DNA from: a virus
Strand: one strand, 5' to 3'
DNA: 64,000 bases
Virus record (IMG/VR): IMGVR_UViG_3300010150_000016
Coordinates: 1-64,000 of that record
The translations under genes and the position numbers were made by a program. Below are positions 1-9,379 of the stretch, piece after piece (position 1 is the first letter of the stretch; each line of letters begins with the position of its first letter). The notes under the pieces were generated by a model. The model saw nothing but the letters and a program-made list of their open reading frames with translations. It made no database searches and had not been told where the DNA came from.

Positions 1-729
1 AGACGCAGACAGTACCGGGGGCGTCTTACCCCGTAAGGTCGCAATCTTCTTCATTACCTTCTTCACAGTCGGTTTCACAACCTTTAACAAAAGATCAGCA
101 AGAGGCTTTGCAAGCAGTGCAGATGTCGTCGCGACTACAGCAATTGAGGCGGTAACAGTTACAGCACCTGGAGATGGTAGGTTAGCAATAATCTGATCTG
201 GTATATTTAAATTCTCAAATACGGGGAGACATTCTTTTCCTACTGTCTCATACCTAGTAATTTTTTTATCATTTTGTAATACTTTTCCTACAGGGTTCTT
301 TAACTGCTGCTCTCTTGTAGGACACTCTGCCTTTGCAGGCGGTGGAGGAGGTGGTGGTGCTTCGGTATCTGTTTTAGTATCTTCTTTCTCAGGAGGTGTA
401 ATGGGTGGAGGTGGTGGAGACTCTGTTGTTATCTCCAACTTATTTGGATCATAATCTATTGGGTTAAAACTAGGTGTTCCTGCATCACAAAATATCTGGA
501 CACCATCTTTATCTTCTTCCTTGAGTGTTTGATTCTCACCACTATCTCTATGAGACTCAACACATCCTGGCATGTTTATAATAGGTGTGCCAATTTGTGA
601 AGTAACTGGTGGATAGATTGGTATAGCCTGAGGTGGTTCAGATGTCAACCATTTAGGCACATCAGGTATACCTAGTGAGTTAATATTAATTTGCCGAACT
701 GAAAGATCAATGTTAGGTATTTCGGCCAT
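1..729 (-). CDS. Proline-rich virion-type protein, 3' end cut by window edge
   Basis: Reading leftwards from the ATG at 729-727 the frame is open for all 243 codons to base 1, so only the N-terminal part is present. It starts MAEIPNIDLSVRQIN. The middle holds two polyproline runs (about residues 119-123 and 138-144) among acidic and Lys/Thr-rich sequence. The end is a hydrophobic Ala/Val/Thr stretch followed by a very basic Lys-rich segment. I recall similar proteins from cyanomyoviruses annotated as structural or hypothetical, but no enzymatic motif is visible. The ATG overlaps the stop of the upstream minus-strand gene (TGATG at 731-727), so the two are probably translationally coupled and share the late promoter at 1334-1340. 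Confidence 0.75.
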   Translation of the reverse strand, partial: MAEIPNIDLSVRQININSLGIPDVPKWLTSEPPQAIPIYPPVTSQIGTPIINMPGCVESHRDSGENQTLKEEDKDGVQIFCDAGTPSFNPIDYDPNKLEITTESPPPPPITPPEKEDTKTDTEAPPPPPPPAKAECPTREQQLKNPVGKVLQNDKKITRYETVGKECLPVFENLNIPDQIIANLPSPGAVTVTASIAVVATTSALLAKPLADLLLKVVKPTVKKVMKKIATLRGKTPPVLSAS

Positions 730-1307
730 CAGCAATCATTAAATACGGATCCAACTGTAGATCCTGCCTCGGATCCAATCTTACCACCCAAAAGTGAAAT
801 CCATCCAGCTGCTAACCATCCAACATATGGAATACCAATCACAGCAGGAACACCAATACCGGCAGCAATGCTAGTTCCTGCCATTGCACCTTGTGATCGT
901 GCTCCAGCGTCCGCGATCAAACACTCTACTTCTTTTGCAGACTTTCCCTCGCTGTCTAATCCAGCACCTCCTAAGTTACGAGTGCCGTCCATTGTGTATT
1001 CATCACGGCGATATTCAGTTCTCCTTTCATTACTATTACCACCAAAGAATCCATTCTTATTTTTATCTAAGTCAAGAGATCTTTCAGAATTAAGAACAGC
1101 AGGATCGTTCGCTTTATACTCTATACTATATCCGTCTTTACTTGCTTCAATTTTGTAAGAAGAATAATCTCCTCTGGGTAAATTAATAATTGGAACTTCT
1201 GGCGTTTTTGTTGTATTGATTAAATGTCCAAGAACACCAATGTGCGCTATAGCAAACAATGTGCCCGTGCCAATTGCTACCCATTTAATCGGTCTAATAT
1301 CAGACAT
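729..1307 (-). CDS. Hydrophobic glycine-rich protein of unknown function
   Basis: 192 aa. A likely membrane helix lies at residues 8-30 (VAIGTGTLFAIAHIGVLG), followed by a charged Asn/Asp/Arg/Lys-rich middle. The C-terminal 60 residues are rich in Gly, Ala and Ile with glycine-zipper spacing (for example AGTSIAAGIGVPAVIGIP) and could span or insert into membrane. It is the first gene of the leftward unit and starts about 27 nt from the minus-strand CTAAATA box. Its neighbours are virion genes, so a virion or membrane-interaction role is possible, but that is inference from context only. I do not recognise a named family. Confidence 0.7.
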   Translation of the reverse strand: MSDIRPIKWVAIGTGTLFAIAHIGVLGHLINTTKTPEVPIINLPRGDYSSYKIEASKDGYSIEYKANDPAVLNSERSLDLDKNKNGFFGGNSNERRTEYRRDEYTMDGTRNLGGAGLDSEGKSAKEVECLIADAGARSQGAMAGTSIAAGIGVPAVIGIPYVGWLAAGWISLLGGKIGSEAGSTVGSVFNDC

Positions 1308-1333
1308 GAAAATTAGCCGCAGAGATCACTGCT

Positions 1334-1348
1334 TATTTAGTCTAAATA
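1334..1348. promoter_or_regulatory. Back-to-back divergent late promoters in one palindrome
   Basis: TATTTAG-T-CTAAATA is a perfect inverted repeat centred on T1341. The plus-strand CTAAATA (1342-1348) lies 33 nt before the ATG at 1381. The complement (1334-1340) gives CTAAATA on the minus strand, 27 nt before the start of the leftward gene. CTAAATA/TATAAATA is the form of the T4-type late -10 element recognised by the gp55 sigma factor. The same box recurs before other virion genes in this window. Confidence 0.7.
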
Positions 1349-1380
1349 GTCAGAGCACACAGTTCTCAGTCTGAAGAGAG

Positions 1381-4300
1381 ATGCCACTTAATAAGCTAGA
1401 GAATTTCATCAAGAATACTGAAGGTAAAATTCTTTATGTTAACCCTAACGATCTTGATGCCACTGATAGTATCACGAACCAGGGTAACTCCTTAACAAAA
1501 CCCTTCAAAACTATTCAGCGAGCATTATTAGAATCTGCACGATTCTCGTATCAAACTGGATTCGATAACGATATTACTGACAAGACAACTATTCTCTTGT
1601 TTCCCGGTGATCACTTCATCGACAATCGTCCTGGTTTTGCTATTAAAAAAGATCCCAGTGATCCGACTAGGGCGGTTGGCGTATCTCCAATCGGTGCAGA
1701 AACATTAGGCACAACTGAATTTTCTTTGTCATTGACAAGTGAATTTGATCTAACCGTAGAAAACAATCAATTATATAGATTCAACTCCGTCAACGGTGGT
1801 GTAATTGTACCTCGTGGTACTTCCGTTGTTGGACTTGATCTTAGAAAGACTAAACTTCGTCCTCTGTATGTACCTAATCCTACAGATGATGATGTTCCTG
1901 CAAGTAGTATTTTCAGAATTACTGGTAACTGTTACTTCTGGCAATTCTCTTTCTTCGATGGAGTGGGTGATCGATTAGTATTTACTGATCACCAGCAATT
2001 TAATGACGACAATAGATCATTTCCAGCATTTTCTCACCACAAACTTACTTGTTTTGAGTATGCTGATGGTAAGAATGATGTCAAAGGTTATGGTATCACT
2101 GACCTCAGCATGTATTATTACAAGCTGACATATGCTTTCCAAGAAGCATCTGGTCGTGCTATTTCATACGAATGGCCTGAAAATCAAGGTGACTTTGAAG
2201 CAGTTCGTCAAGAAAATGAGATCGTTGGTGCTCTTGGTACTGACCCTCTAGAGATTGCAAGTATCATCTCTGGTGATGGTTTAAGTCCTACATCTCAGAT
2301 CACTGTTACGACACAACTGGAGCACGGATTAAGTGCCGGTACTCCTATTAAGATTAGTGGTGTAAATGTATCACAATACAATATCTCAACAATTGTTCAA
2401 TCTATTGTAGATGCTACTACATTTACATATAGCCTTGCAACCTTTCCAAATAATTTACCAGCAACACCTTCTAACATTACAAGTGCTGTTGTTACTATTG
2501 AATCTGATACGGTAACTGGCGCATCTCCATATATCTTTAATATCTCATTGCGTTCTGTCTTTGGCATGAATGGGATGCATACGGATGGTAGTAAAGCTAC
2601 TGGTTTCCGTTCAATGGTTGTGGCTCAATTCACTGGAATTAGTCTACAAAAAGATGACCGTGCATTTGTTAAGTACAACTCACAATCTAGACTCTACGAA
2701 GGTATTGCATATCAAAAAGTATCTGGATCTACGCTTTCAGCAGAATCTTCATCTACTGATGCCACCACTGTTTATCACCTAGACTCTGGTGCAGTTTATA
2801 GACAAGGATGGGAACAATCTCATATCAAGATCTCAGAAAACGCTGTTGTTCAAGTCGTTTCTGTTTTTGCTATTGGTTACAATGCTCACTTTGTTGGTGA
2901 AAGTGGTGCTGACGCATCTATTACTAACTCAAACTCTAACTTTGGTCAATTTGCTCTATTAGCAGATGGATTTAGAGATGCAGCATTCCCAAGAGATGAT
3001 CAAGGATATATTACACATATCACCACACCTCAGCATGTAGATACATCAGCATCTAAAATTGATACTGTAAGTTTCTACCAGTTAGATGTAAGTAAGACCA
3101 AAAATGTTGGTTTATCCAGTCACCTGTATATCTTCGGGTTTGATCGTCAGGATGAACCACCTCTATCACTCTCTCAGGGTTTTAGAATTGGTGCCAATAA
3201 TACAGAAAAATTATATGTCTCTATTGGTGGTACAGAATATAATGCTGATGTTCGTATGTCAGAGAATGTTCTGTCTGGTGTTGCGACAGCAATCCTTGGT
3301 GATCAAACTGGGTCTAAAAATAGCAGTCTAACTGTTCCAAATAGTCAGTTTGCAATGACCAATACTGCTATTGGTTTGGTAACAGGTGAGAAGATTAGAA
3401 TCTTCAGTGATGATGGTGATCTCCCAGAAGGTCTTCAATTTAATAGAATATATTATGCTATCGTAGATTCTCCAACCGAACTAAAAGTAGCAACTACATT
3501 CTCCAATGCTATTAATGGTATCCCCATTGAATTATTTGGTGGTTCATCATTAAGAGTTCAAAGTACAGTATCTGATAAGCAAACTGGTGATATTGGTCAT
3601 CCAATTCAATGGGATATTAACCAGGAACAATGGTTCTTGCATGTAGAGGATGGTAATACAATCTATCCTCAGATTCAAACAAATATCAATTTAGACGCTG
3701 GAGCTGGAACTAACATTGGTTTCATCAGAAGATTTGAAGATAAGAGAAGTATTGAAGATAAGTTGTATAAGGTAAGATATGTTATTCCTAAAGAGGCAGG
3801 AAACTCTAGAGACCCTGTAAATGGTTTCATCATCCAAAACTCTAGCCTCACTGGATTTGCTAAGACTAGTGATCCGTCATCAACTACAATTTCTCTTGAC
3901 GATAACAACTTTAAGAGAAATCATCAGTTTATTGCTGATATCAGTGAAACAGGATCTGTTGTTACTGTTAGAACTGAATTACCTCACATGGTTGAGGTTG
4001 GAGATATCATCTTCGTAGAGAATGTTCAAGACTCTAATAATACTGGTGGACTTGCTAACAAAGGATACAATGGATATTTTACTGTTAGTGGATTAATTGA
4101 TGCATATCAATTTAATTATGGCAATACTGACAATGGTGGTGTAGAAAGAAACACTGGTAATTTTGTCTCTACTGTCAACAGCAGAAATTTATTCCTGCCT
4201 AGATTTGCAATTAACAATAATAAGAAAAACTTCTCAGTATATCGTAGTACCGTTGTTGAAAAATATCTCGCTGGACAGGAGGATGGTGTTTACATCTTAG

Positions 4301-6615
4301 AACTTCTTTCTGCTGACTATTCACCACCTCAGGAGTTTACTCCTAAGAAATATGAGCAGAATGTTACTTTTTACTATCCACAACAGGATAGAGATAATGT
4401 TCTAATTAACCCACCAGCTGCAAAATCATTTGCAAGACGCTCACCTTTGGGTAAAGTTGATGTAAATGATCTTAAGAACTCTTTGACCAGAGAAACTGTT
4501 GATAAGTTCTTAACTACATTTAATGTTGGTTATGCAGTATCCAGTGTTACTGGTATTTCTGCTGGTGTCTGTACAGTTACCTTTGAAAACCAACATGATT
4601 TAGGTGGACTTAAGATTCACGAGAATTTGGTATCTTCTACGGGATATGCTGTAACTACACAACATAATATAAGACTACTAAATGGTAGTGTTTGGAATGG
4701 TGCCACAGCTACAGTTACTGTAGGTGTTGGTTCTACTACCATTACTGGATTTGAAGTATTTGCTCCTGGTTCTGGTTTCTCTGGTGGAGAAACATTAACA
4801 ATTGAGAATTATCCCGGATCTTCTATTGGTGTTCCCACTTCTGGTATTTCATCATGTATTGGTGATGTAGTATCAATTACTGGTATTGGCACAACTAGTG
4901 ATGGATTATTCCGAATTACTAGTGTACCAGATAAGAATAGTATTGCTATTGCAGTAACATCTGGCGATCCTATTGTTATTGAAGGTCAATATGCTTACAG
5001 AGTTACACCTTCTGTCTCTCTAGCATCAACTCATTTTGATAGCACATTAGGATTGACAACTGTCACAACATCTTATCCTCACGGACTCCGTAAAGGATCT
5101 AGATTCAAGATTGTAGATGCTAGTAGCAACAATCTTGGAGAATTTACGGTTAATACAGTTGCAGGTATTAACACATTTACTACTACAACAGTAAATGATA
5201 TCAATTATAGTGCTGGATATAGACTGTATAAAACTGCATTCAATGGTAATAATCAGACAGTTCCACTTAGTGAAGCTATTGGATCGAGATATACCAATCT
5301 ATATGGTGGCGAGCATGCAACTGCTAAAGATGCACTAGATGCAACATCAACAACACTTAGACTACAACTTCCCAATGCTGGTATTGGTACTGATTTAAGA
5401 TTCCAACTTGGTGATTATGTTGAGGTTGATGCTGAGATCATGAGAGTATCTGAAAAAGGTTTGATTGGTGGTGGTAATGATGGTCTTCGTGTTATTCGAG
5501 GTGCGCTTGGTACACTACCGGCAGAACATTATGTAGGATCATTGATCAGAAAAGTCGATCCTTTAGCTATTGAAATGCGTCGTCCATCGATTCTTCGTGC
5601 ATCTGGACACACATTTGAATATCTTGGATATGGTCCTGGTAACTATTCAACAGGTCTTCCCCAAGTACAGAACAGAACACTGACTGATGATGAAGAGTAT
5701 TTGTCACAGGCACAAGAAAGATCAGCAGGTGCAATTGTATATACTGGTCTGAATAATGAAGGTGACTTCTACATTGGTAACAAGAGAATCTCTTCTTCTA
5801 GTGGTGAAGAATCATCCTTCGGTATTCCTATTCCTACTGTAACAGGTGAATCTGCATCTAGTAACTCTGTTGTATTTGATGAAGTTATTGTTAGACAAAG
5901 AATCATTGTTGAAGGTGGTCCTCAACAGAATATCCTATCTCAGTTTGATGGTCCTGTCACATTCTCCAACGATGTTAACTTCACTGATGACTTAATTACT
6001 AGTGGTACTGTTGAACTTGGTGGAAGTCTTGAAATTGTTGGAAACTTCCCGAATGGTGCTAAGTTAAACAATGTTCTGGTTGGTGTTGGTACTCAACAGA
6101 CAGAAATTAGAACAGTTGCTGGATCTGGTGATCTTGTTCTTAATGCTGCAACTGGATTCGCTGTTGCTATCGCAACTGATACTAGGTACACAGCATCTGT
6201 AACATTTGAGAAGCAGGTTAACTTCAATGGTTTCACCACATTCTCTGGTGATGTATTCATGAGTGGTGCAGGATTTACATATTGTGGTGGTCCACTCCAT
6301 GTATGTGATGACATTGTTGCTTTCTATGGTCAGACATCTGACCTTGCTATGAAGGAAAATGTTTCCACACTTGATAATCCTCTCGCTAAGGTTATGCAGA
6401 TTCGTGGTACTGAATACGATTGGAAGGAAGGTAACAAGAGCTATACAGGTCACGATGTTGGCGTTATCGCTCAAGATGTAGAAAAAGTTCTCCCTGAGGC
6501 AGTATCTACCAAACCTGATGGCACTAAAGGTGTCCACTATAACAAACTAATTCCTCTCCTTATTGAAGCAGTCAAAGACCTGAGTTCACAGGTTGATGAA
6601 CTAAAGGATAAATAA
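1381..6615 (+). CDS. Large tail-fibre/adhesin with C-terminal S74 intramolecular chaperone
   Basis: 1744 aa; ATG preceded by the SD-like sequence GAAGAGAG. The N-terminal region (about 12-60) reads LYVNPND...G...KPFKTIQRAL, the opening of pectate-lyase-like parallel beta-helices. The middle is beta-rich with several HGL-type modules and one GxGF-type repeat near residue 1125. The last 92 residues match the Peptidase_S74/endosialidase chaperone: SDLAMKENV (Ser1653, Asp1654, Lys1658), then GHDVGVIAQDVEKVLPEAV and a C-terminal helix. In characterised members this domain trimerises the fibre and then cleaves itself off at the Ser-Asp bond. The mature fibre would end near residue 1653. It is a probable host-recognition fibre; the receptor is unknown. 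Confidence 0.88.
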   Translation: MPLNKLENFIKNTEGKILYVNPNDLDATDSITNQGNSLTKPFKTIQRALLESARFSYQTGFDNDITDKTTILLFPGDHFIDNRPGFAIKKDPSDPTRAVGVSPIGAETLGTTEFSLSLTSEFDLTVENNQLYRFNSVNGGVIVPRGTSVVGLDLRKTKLRPLYVPNPTDDDVPASSIFRITGNCYFWQFSFFDGVGDRLVFTDHQQFNDDNRSFPAFSHHKLTCFEYADGKNDVKGYGITDLSMYYYKLTYAFQEASGRAISYEWPENQGDFEAVRQENEIVGALGTDPLEIASIISGDGLSPTSQITVTTQLEHGLSAGTPIKISGVNVSQYNISTIVQSIVDATTFTYSLATFPNNLPATPSNITSAVVTIESDTVTGASPYIFNISLRSVFGMNGMHTDGSKATGFRSMVVAQFTGISLQKDDRAFVKYNSQSRLYEGIAYQKVSGSTLSAESSSTDATTVYHLDSGAVYRQGWEQSHIKISENAVVQVVSVFAIGYNAHFVGESGADASITNSNSNFGQFALLADGFRDAAFPRDDQGYITHITTPQHVDTSASKIDTVSFYQLDVSKTKNVGLSSHLYIFGFDRQDEPPLSLSQGFRIGANNTEKLYVSIGGTEYNADVRMSENVLSGVATAILGDQTGSKNSSLTVPNSQFAMTNTAIGLVTGEKIRIFSDDGDLPEGLQFNRIYYAIVDSPTELKVATTFSNAINGIPIELFGGSSLRVQSTVSDKQTGDIGHPIQWDINQEQWFLHVEDGNTIYPQIQTNINLDAGAGTNIGFIRRFEDKRSIEDKLYKVRYVIPKEAGNSRDPVNGFIIQNSSLTGFAKTSDPSSTTISLDDNNFKRNHQFIADISETGSVVTVRTELPHMVEVGDIIFVENVQDSNNTGGLANKGYNGYFTVSGLIDAYQFNYGNTDNGGVERNTGNFVSTVNSRNLFLPRFAINNNKKNFSVYRSTVVEKYLAGQEDGVYILELLSADYSPPQEFTPKKYEQNVTFYYPQQDRDNVLINPPAAKSFARRSPLGKVDVNDLKNSLTRETVDKFLTTFNVGYAVSSVTGISAGVCTVTFENQHDLGGLKIHENLVSSTGYAVTTQHNIRLLNGSVWNGATATVTVGVGSTTITGFEVFAPGSGFSGGETLTIENYPGSSIGVPTSGISSCIGDVVSITGIGTTSDGLFRITSVPDKNSIAIAVTSGDPIVIEGQYAYRVTPSVSLASTHFDSTLGLTTVTTSYPHGLRKGSRFKIVDASSNNLGEFTVNTVAGINTFTTTTVNDINYSAGYRLYKTAFNGNNQTVPLSEAIGSRYTNLYGGEHATAKDALDATSTTLRLQLPNAGIGTDLRFQLGDYVEVDAEIMRVSEKGLIGGGNDGLRVIRGALGTLPAEHYVGSLIRKVDPLAIEMRRPSILRASGHTFEYLGYGPGNYSTGLPQVQNRTLTDDEEYLSQAQERSAGAIVYTGLNNEGDFYIGNKRISSSSGEESSFGIPIPTVTGESASSNSVVFDEVIVRQRIIVEGGPQQNILSQFDGPVTFSNDVNFTDDLITSGTVELGGSLEIVGNFPNGAKLNNVLVGVGTQQTEIRTVAGSGDLVLNAATGFAVAIATDTRYTASVTFEKQVNFNGFTTFSGDVFMSGAGFTYCGGPLHVCDDIVAFYGQTSDLAMKENVSTLDNPLAKVMQIRGTEYDWKEGNKSYTGHDVGVIAQDVEKVLPEAVSTKPDGTKGVHYNKLIPLLIEAVKDLSSQVDELKDK
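6607..6614 (+). promoter_or_regulatory. T4-type late promoter box
   Basis: GATAAATA, one mismatch from TATAAATA, overlaps the stop codon of the S74 fibre gene and ends 28 nt before the next ATG. This is the same arrangement as the other late boxes in this window. Confidence 0.55.
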
Positions 6616-6642
6616 GTAAAAAGGTCTTGCCACTAAAAGATA

Positions 6643-9369
6643 ATGCCTAATAATTACAAGACAATCATCAACTTTAGAGATGGCATTCAGGTTGATGCAG
6701 ATGATCTAATCTCTAGTAATGGTCTAGTCGGAATCGGCACGACTATTCCTAGAGAGGAACTTGATATTCGGGGTAACTTGATTGTAGAAAATCAAGCTAA
6801 CTTTAGAGATGTCAATGTAATTGGATATCAAACACATTATGGCAATGTTAATGTTGCTGTAGGATATTCAGTTGGAATTGGAACAACAGTACCTGAAGCA
6901 GTATTTCAAGTTGGTGTAGGAACAACGGGTGTTACTATATCCACTGGGGGTACAGTAAGAGCTGTCAAGTTTGAGGGTGATGGATCTCAATTAACCAACC
7001 TTCCAACATCTGTATGGGATAATGATACACCTGGAGTAGGATCAACAATATATGCATTTAGACCTGTTGGTGTATCTGTAACATTCCCACAGGCATCTTT
7101 TGCTGTTGGTGATCTTGTTGGAGTTGATGCTATTAGTGGTGTTGGTACATTTGAAGGACTGAGTGCAAAAAATATTACACTTACTGGTAATGCACAGCAA
7201 GGTAACATCAACCTGGTTGGTGATATTGTTGGCGTTCAAACTGTCAGTGGTAGTGGTAATATTGAACTGACTGGTATCGGTTCATTTGTTGGTGGATTAA
7301 ATATGGCATCAGGTGCCATGATTGGCACTGATCGTGGATTGACATTCACTAATGATGAGAATAGTATTACTTTCATTGGAACTGTATCTAACGCAGACAG
7401 TCGTCATGGCATTAGGTTTATTGAAACTAGTGGTGCTATTCCAAGACAAGCAATTCTTTTCAACGGTGCCGTAACTGGTGTAGGTAATACCCCTATCGGA
7501 CAAGTTGAGTTCTGGGGGCAAGATGATTTAGATCCAGATGCTATTAAGAATAAGCCTCGTGTAGTTGTTACTAGTGAAGGTAAGATTGGTGTTGGTAAAT
7601 CTAGAGTTGACCCCGATTATGATCTCGATGTGGTCGGAACAGGTACATTTAGCGGTTCGGTTGGCGCTGCTGGTGGATTCATTGGCGATGTTATCGGTGA
7701 TATTACTGGTGTCGCAGGTTTGGCACAAGGATTAACTGGCGTACCTGATATTAGTGTTGATCAGATTGATTCTCTTGGAATTAACAGCATCTTTATTAGA
7801 AACACTGGCATATCTACATTTGGTGGTGAGGTAATCGTATCCAATTTTGTTGGTGTAGGTAGTACATCCTCTGCACTTGGTAGGGGATTGGGTGTTATTG
7901 GTGGTGCTGATTTCTCAGGAGATGGTACATTTGGTGGTGATGTTACTATTGGTGGTGATCTTTCAATCGGTGGTACATTTGGCGGATCTGTAAATATTTC
8001 TGATGTTACTGCTACTGAGTTAGTTGTACTTGGCATTGTCTCTTGTGTACCAGGATCTAGTGCAACTCTTGATGACACAACAATTACCGGGGATATTACT
8101 CAAACTGGTGGAGACTCTGCAACATTCAAGCAAGTCAATATTGGTGGCACATGTAGAATTCTTACAGATACCTTAGTCTTTGGGGATCTATCAACACAAG
8201 TTTCTGCATCTGGTACAGTATTTGCTAACTTGAGTGGTATTATTACTACAACATCACTTTTCGCAGAGTCTTTGACTCTTCAGAGTACATTTGTTTATAA
8301 TGGTGGTGGTATTAGTACATTTGGATCTATTCGGTTAGATGGTGGTACTGGAGAAATTAGTGGTACAAGTGTTGTTGTAGGAGGAGCGGTTAGTTGTCAG
8401 TTCATGATTGGATCTGTCGGTGTTACATCTGTTGCTGACCTTGACATTACTGACGGAAATAACACTAACTTACTAATTAAGAAGGTTGGATTTAATACTA
8501 CACTTGGTGGTATTAGAGTAGAAGAAGGAATCAGCATGGATGACAATGCTGAAATTGCTGTAATTGGATATGGTGGTATTGGTATTGGTACTACATCAGG
8601 TAAGCGTCAAGATGATGTTGATTTCTATGTTGGACTGAGAAGAAATGCATCTCAGGAATTTGTTGGTGGAGAATCAATCTTTGAGGGTGGTGTTGGTATC
8701 GGTACTAAGGTTAGTCTAAATGACTCTAATGCCGTAGAAGTTTATAAAAATGCCAAGTTCTACAGTAATCATACTGGTCTTGGTGGTACTGATACCGGGA
8801 GTTTTGTTAGAGTTGGATTCGATACATTATCCCCTTCTTCGACAATTGATATATCACAATCTGTTGGTAGTCTTATTCTCTGCAATACAGATGATGGAAC
8901 ACCAGTTGGATCTAAAGCTGGATGTCTTTGGTTTGATGCTAATTCTGATGTTAACAACCTATTTTTCCAAGGTAATGGTCCTGATGCAGTTGGTATTAAA
9001 ACAGTTCTAAGTGAGTATCACGATCCTATTGAATATATTCAAGAAATTGGATATATTGGTGGTATTGTTGATAGCGATGCTGATCGTTCTGCTAAAATCC
9101 TGGCTAATGTTGACAATGCTGTTCAACCTGGTGCTGAGTTCGGTGTAACTCCTGTTGGTTTTGGTACTGCACATATGACCTATAACAAGGCATATAATAA
9201 GCACCAATATGCAACCACTCAAGGTTCGAGTGCAACAGATGCTAGCATCTTCAGATCATATGTTTCATCTGGAACTTCAGCCCTAAATATTGAGCAGGAC
9301 GCATCAGATCCGACTAAAATTTATATCTCGGTTGCGGGTATTGGTTCAGTAACATTCACGCTTTCATAA
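6643..9369 (+). CDS. Tail-fibre protein with repeated GIGTT motifs
   Basis: 908 aa. The N-terminus (NYKTIINFRDGIQVDADDL) precedes many repeats of the form VGIGTTxPxxxLDV (residues about 30-45 and 82-95), then long Gly/Val/Thr/Ser beta-repeat sequence (SGDGTFGGDVTIGGDLSIGG). This is the composition of trimeric beta-solenoid phage fibres. The C-terminus reads AGIGSVTFTLS and has no S74 chaperone, so folding must rely on other means or on the upstream fibre. No Shine-Dalgarno is obvious; a late box lies just upstream. It sits between two other fibre genes, so a shared tail-fibre assembly is likely. Function is inferred from composition and position. Confidence 0.8.
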   Translation: MPNNYKTIINFRDGIQVDADDLISSNGLVGIGTTIPREELDIRGNLIVENQANFRDVNVIGYQTHYGNVNVAVGYSVGIGTTVPEAVFQVGVGTTGVTISTGGTVRAVKFEGDGSQLTNLPTSVWDNDTPGVGSTIYAFRPVGVSVTFPQASFAVGDLVGVDAISGVGTFEGLSAKNITLTGNAQQGNINLVGDIVGVQTVSGSGNIELTGIGSFVGGLNMASGAMIGTDRGLTFTNDENSITFIGTVSNADSRHGIRFIETSGAIPRQAILFNGAVTGVGNTPIGQVEFWGQDDLDPDAIKNKPRVVVTSEGKIGVGKSRVDPDYDLDVVGTGTFSGSVGAAGGFIGDVIGDITGVAGLAQGLTGVPDISVDQIDSLGINSIFIRNTGISTFGGEVIVSNFVGVGSTSSALGRGLGVIGGADFSGDGTFGGDVTIGGDLSIGGTFGGSVNISDVTATELVVLGIVSCVPGSSATLDDTTITGDITQTGGDSATFKQVNIGGTCRILTDTLVFGDLSTQVSASGTVFANLSGIITTTSLFAESLTLQSTFVYNGGGISTFGSIRLDGGTGEISGTSVVVGGAVSCQFMIGSVGVTSVADLDITDGNNTNLLIKKVGFNTTLGGIRVEEGISMDDNAEIAVIGYGGIGIGTTSGKRQDDVDFYVGLRRNASQEFVGGESIFEGGVGIGTKVSLNDSNAVEVYKNAKFYSNHTGLGGTDTGSFVRVGFDTLSPSSTIDISQSVGSLILCNTDDGTPVGSKAGCLWFDANSDVNNLFFQGNGPDAVGIKTVLSEYHDPIEYIQEIGYIGGIVDSDADRSAKILANVDNAVQPGAEFGVTPVGFGTAHMTYNKAYNKHQYATTQGSSATDASIFRSYVSSGTSALNIEQDASDPTKIYISVAGIGSVTFTLS

Positions 9370-9379
9370 GGATTGATAT

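Noticed and set aside
6064-6537. 157-aa minus-strand ORF opposite the S74 domain
   Set aside because: Composition (Cys, Ser, Thr-rich) is a shadow of the S74 coding strand, which is strongly supported.
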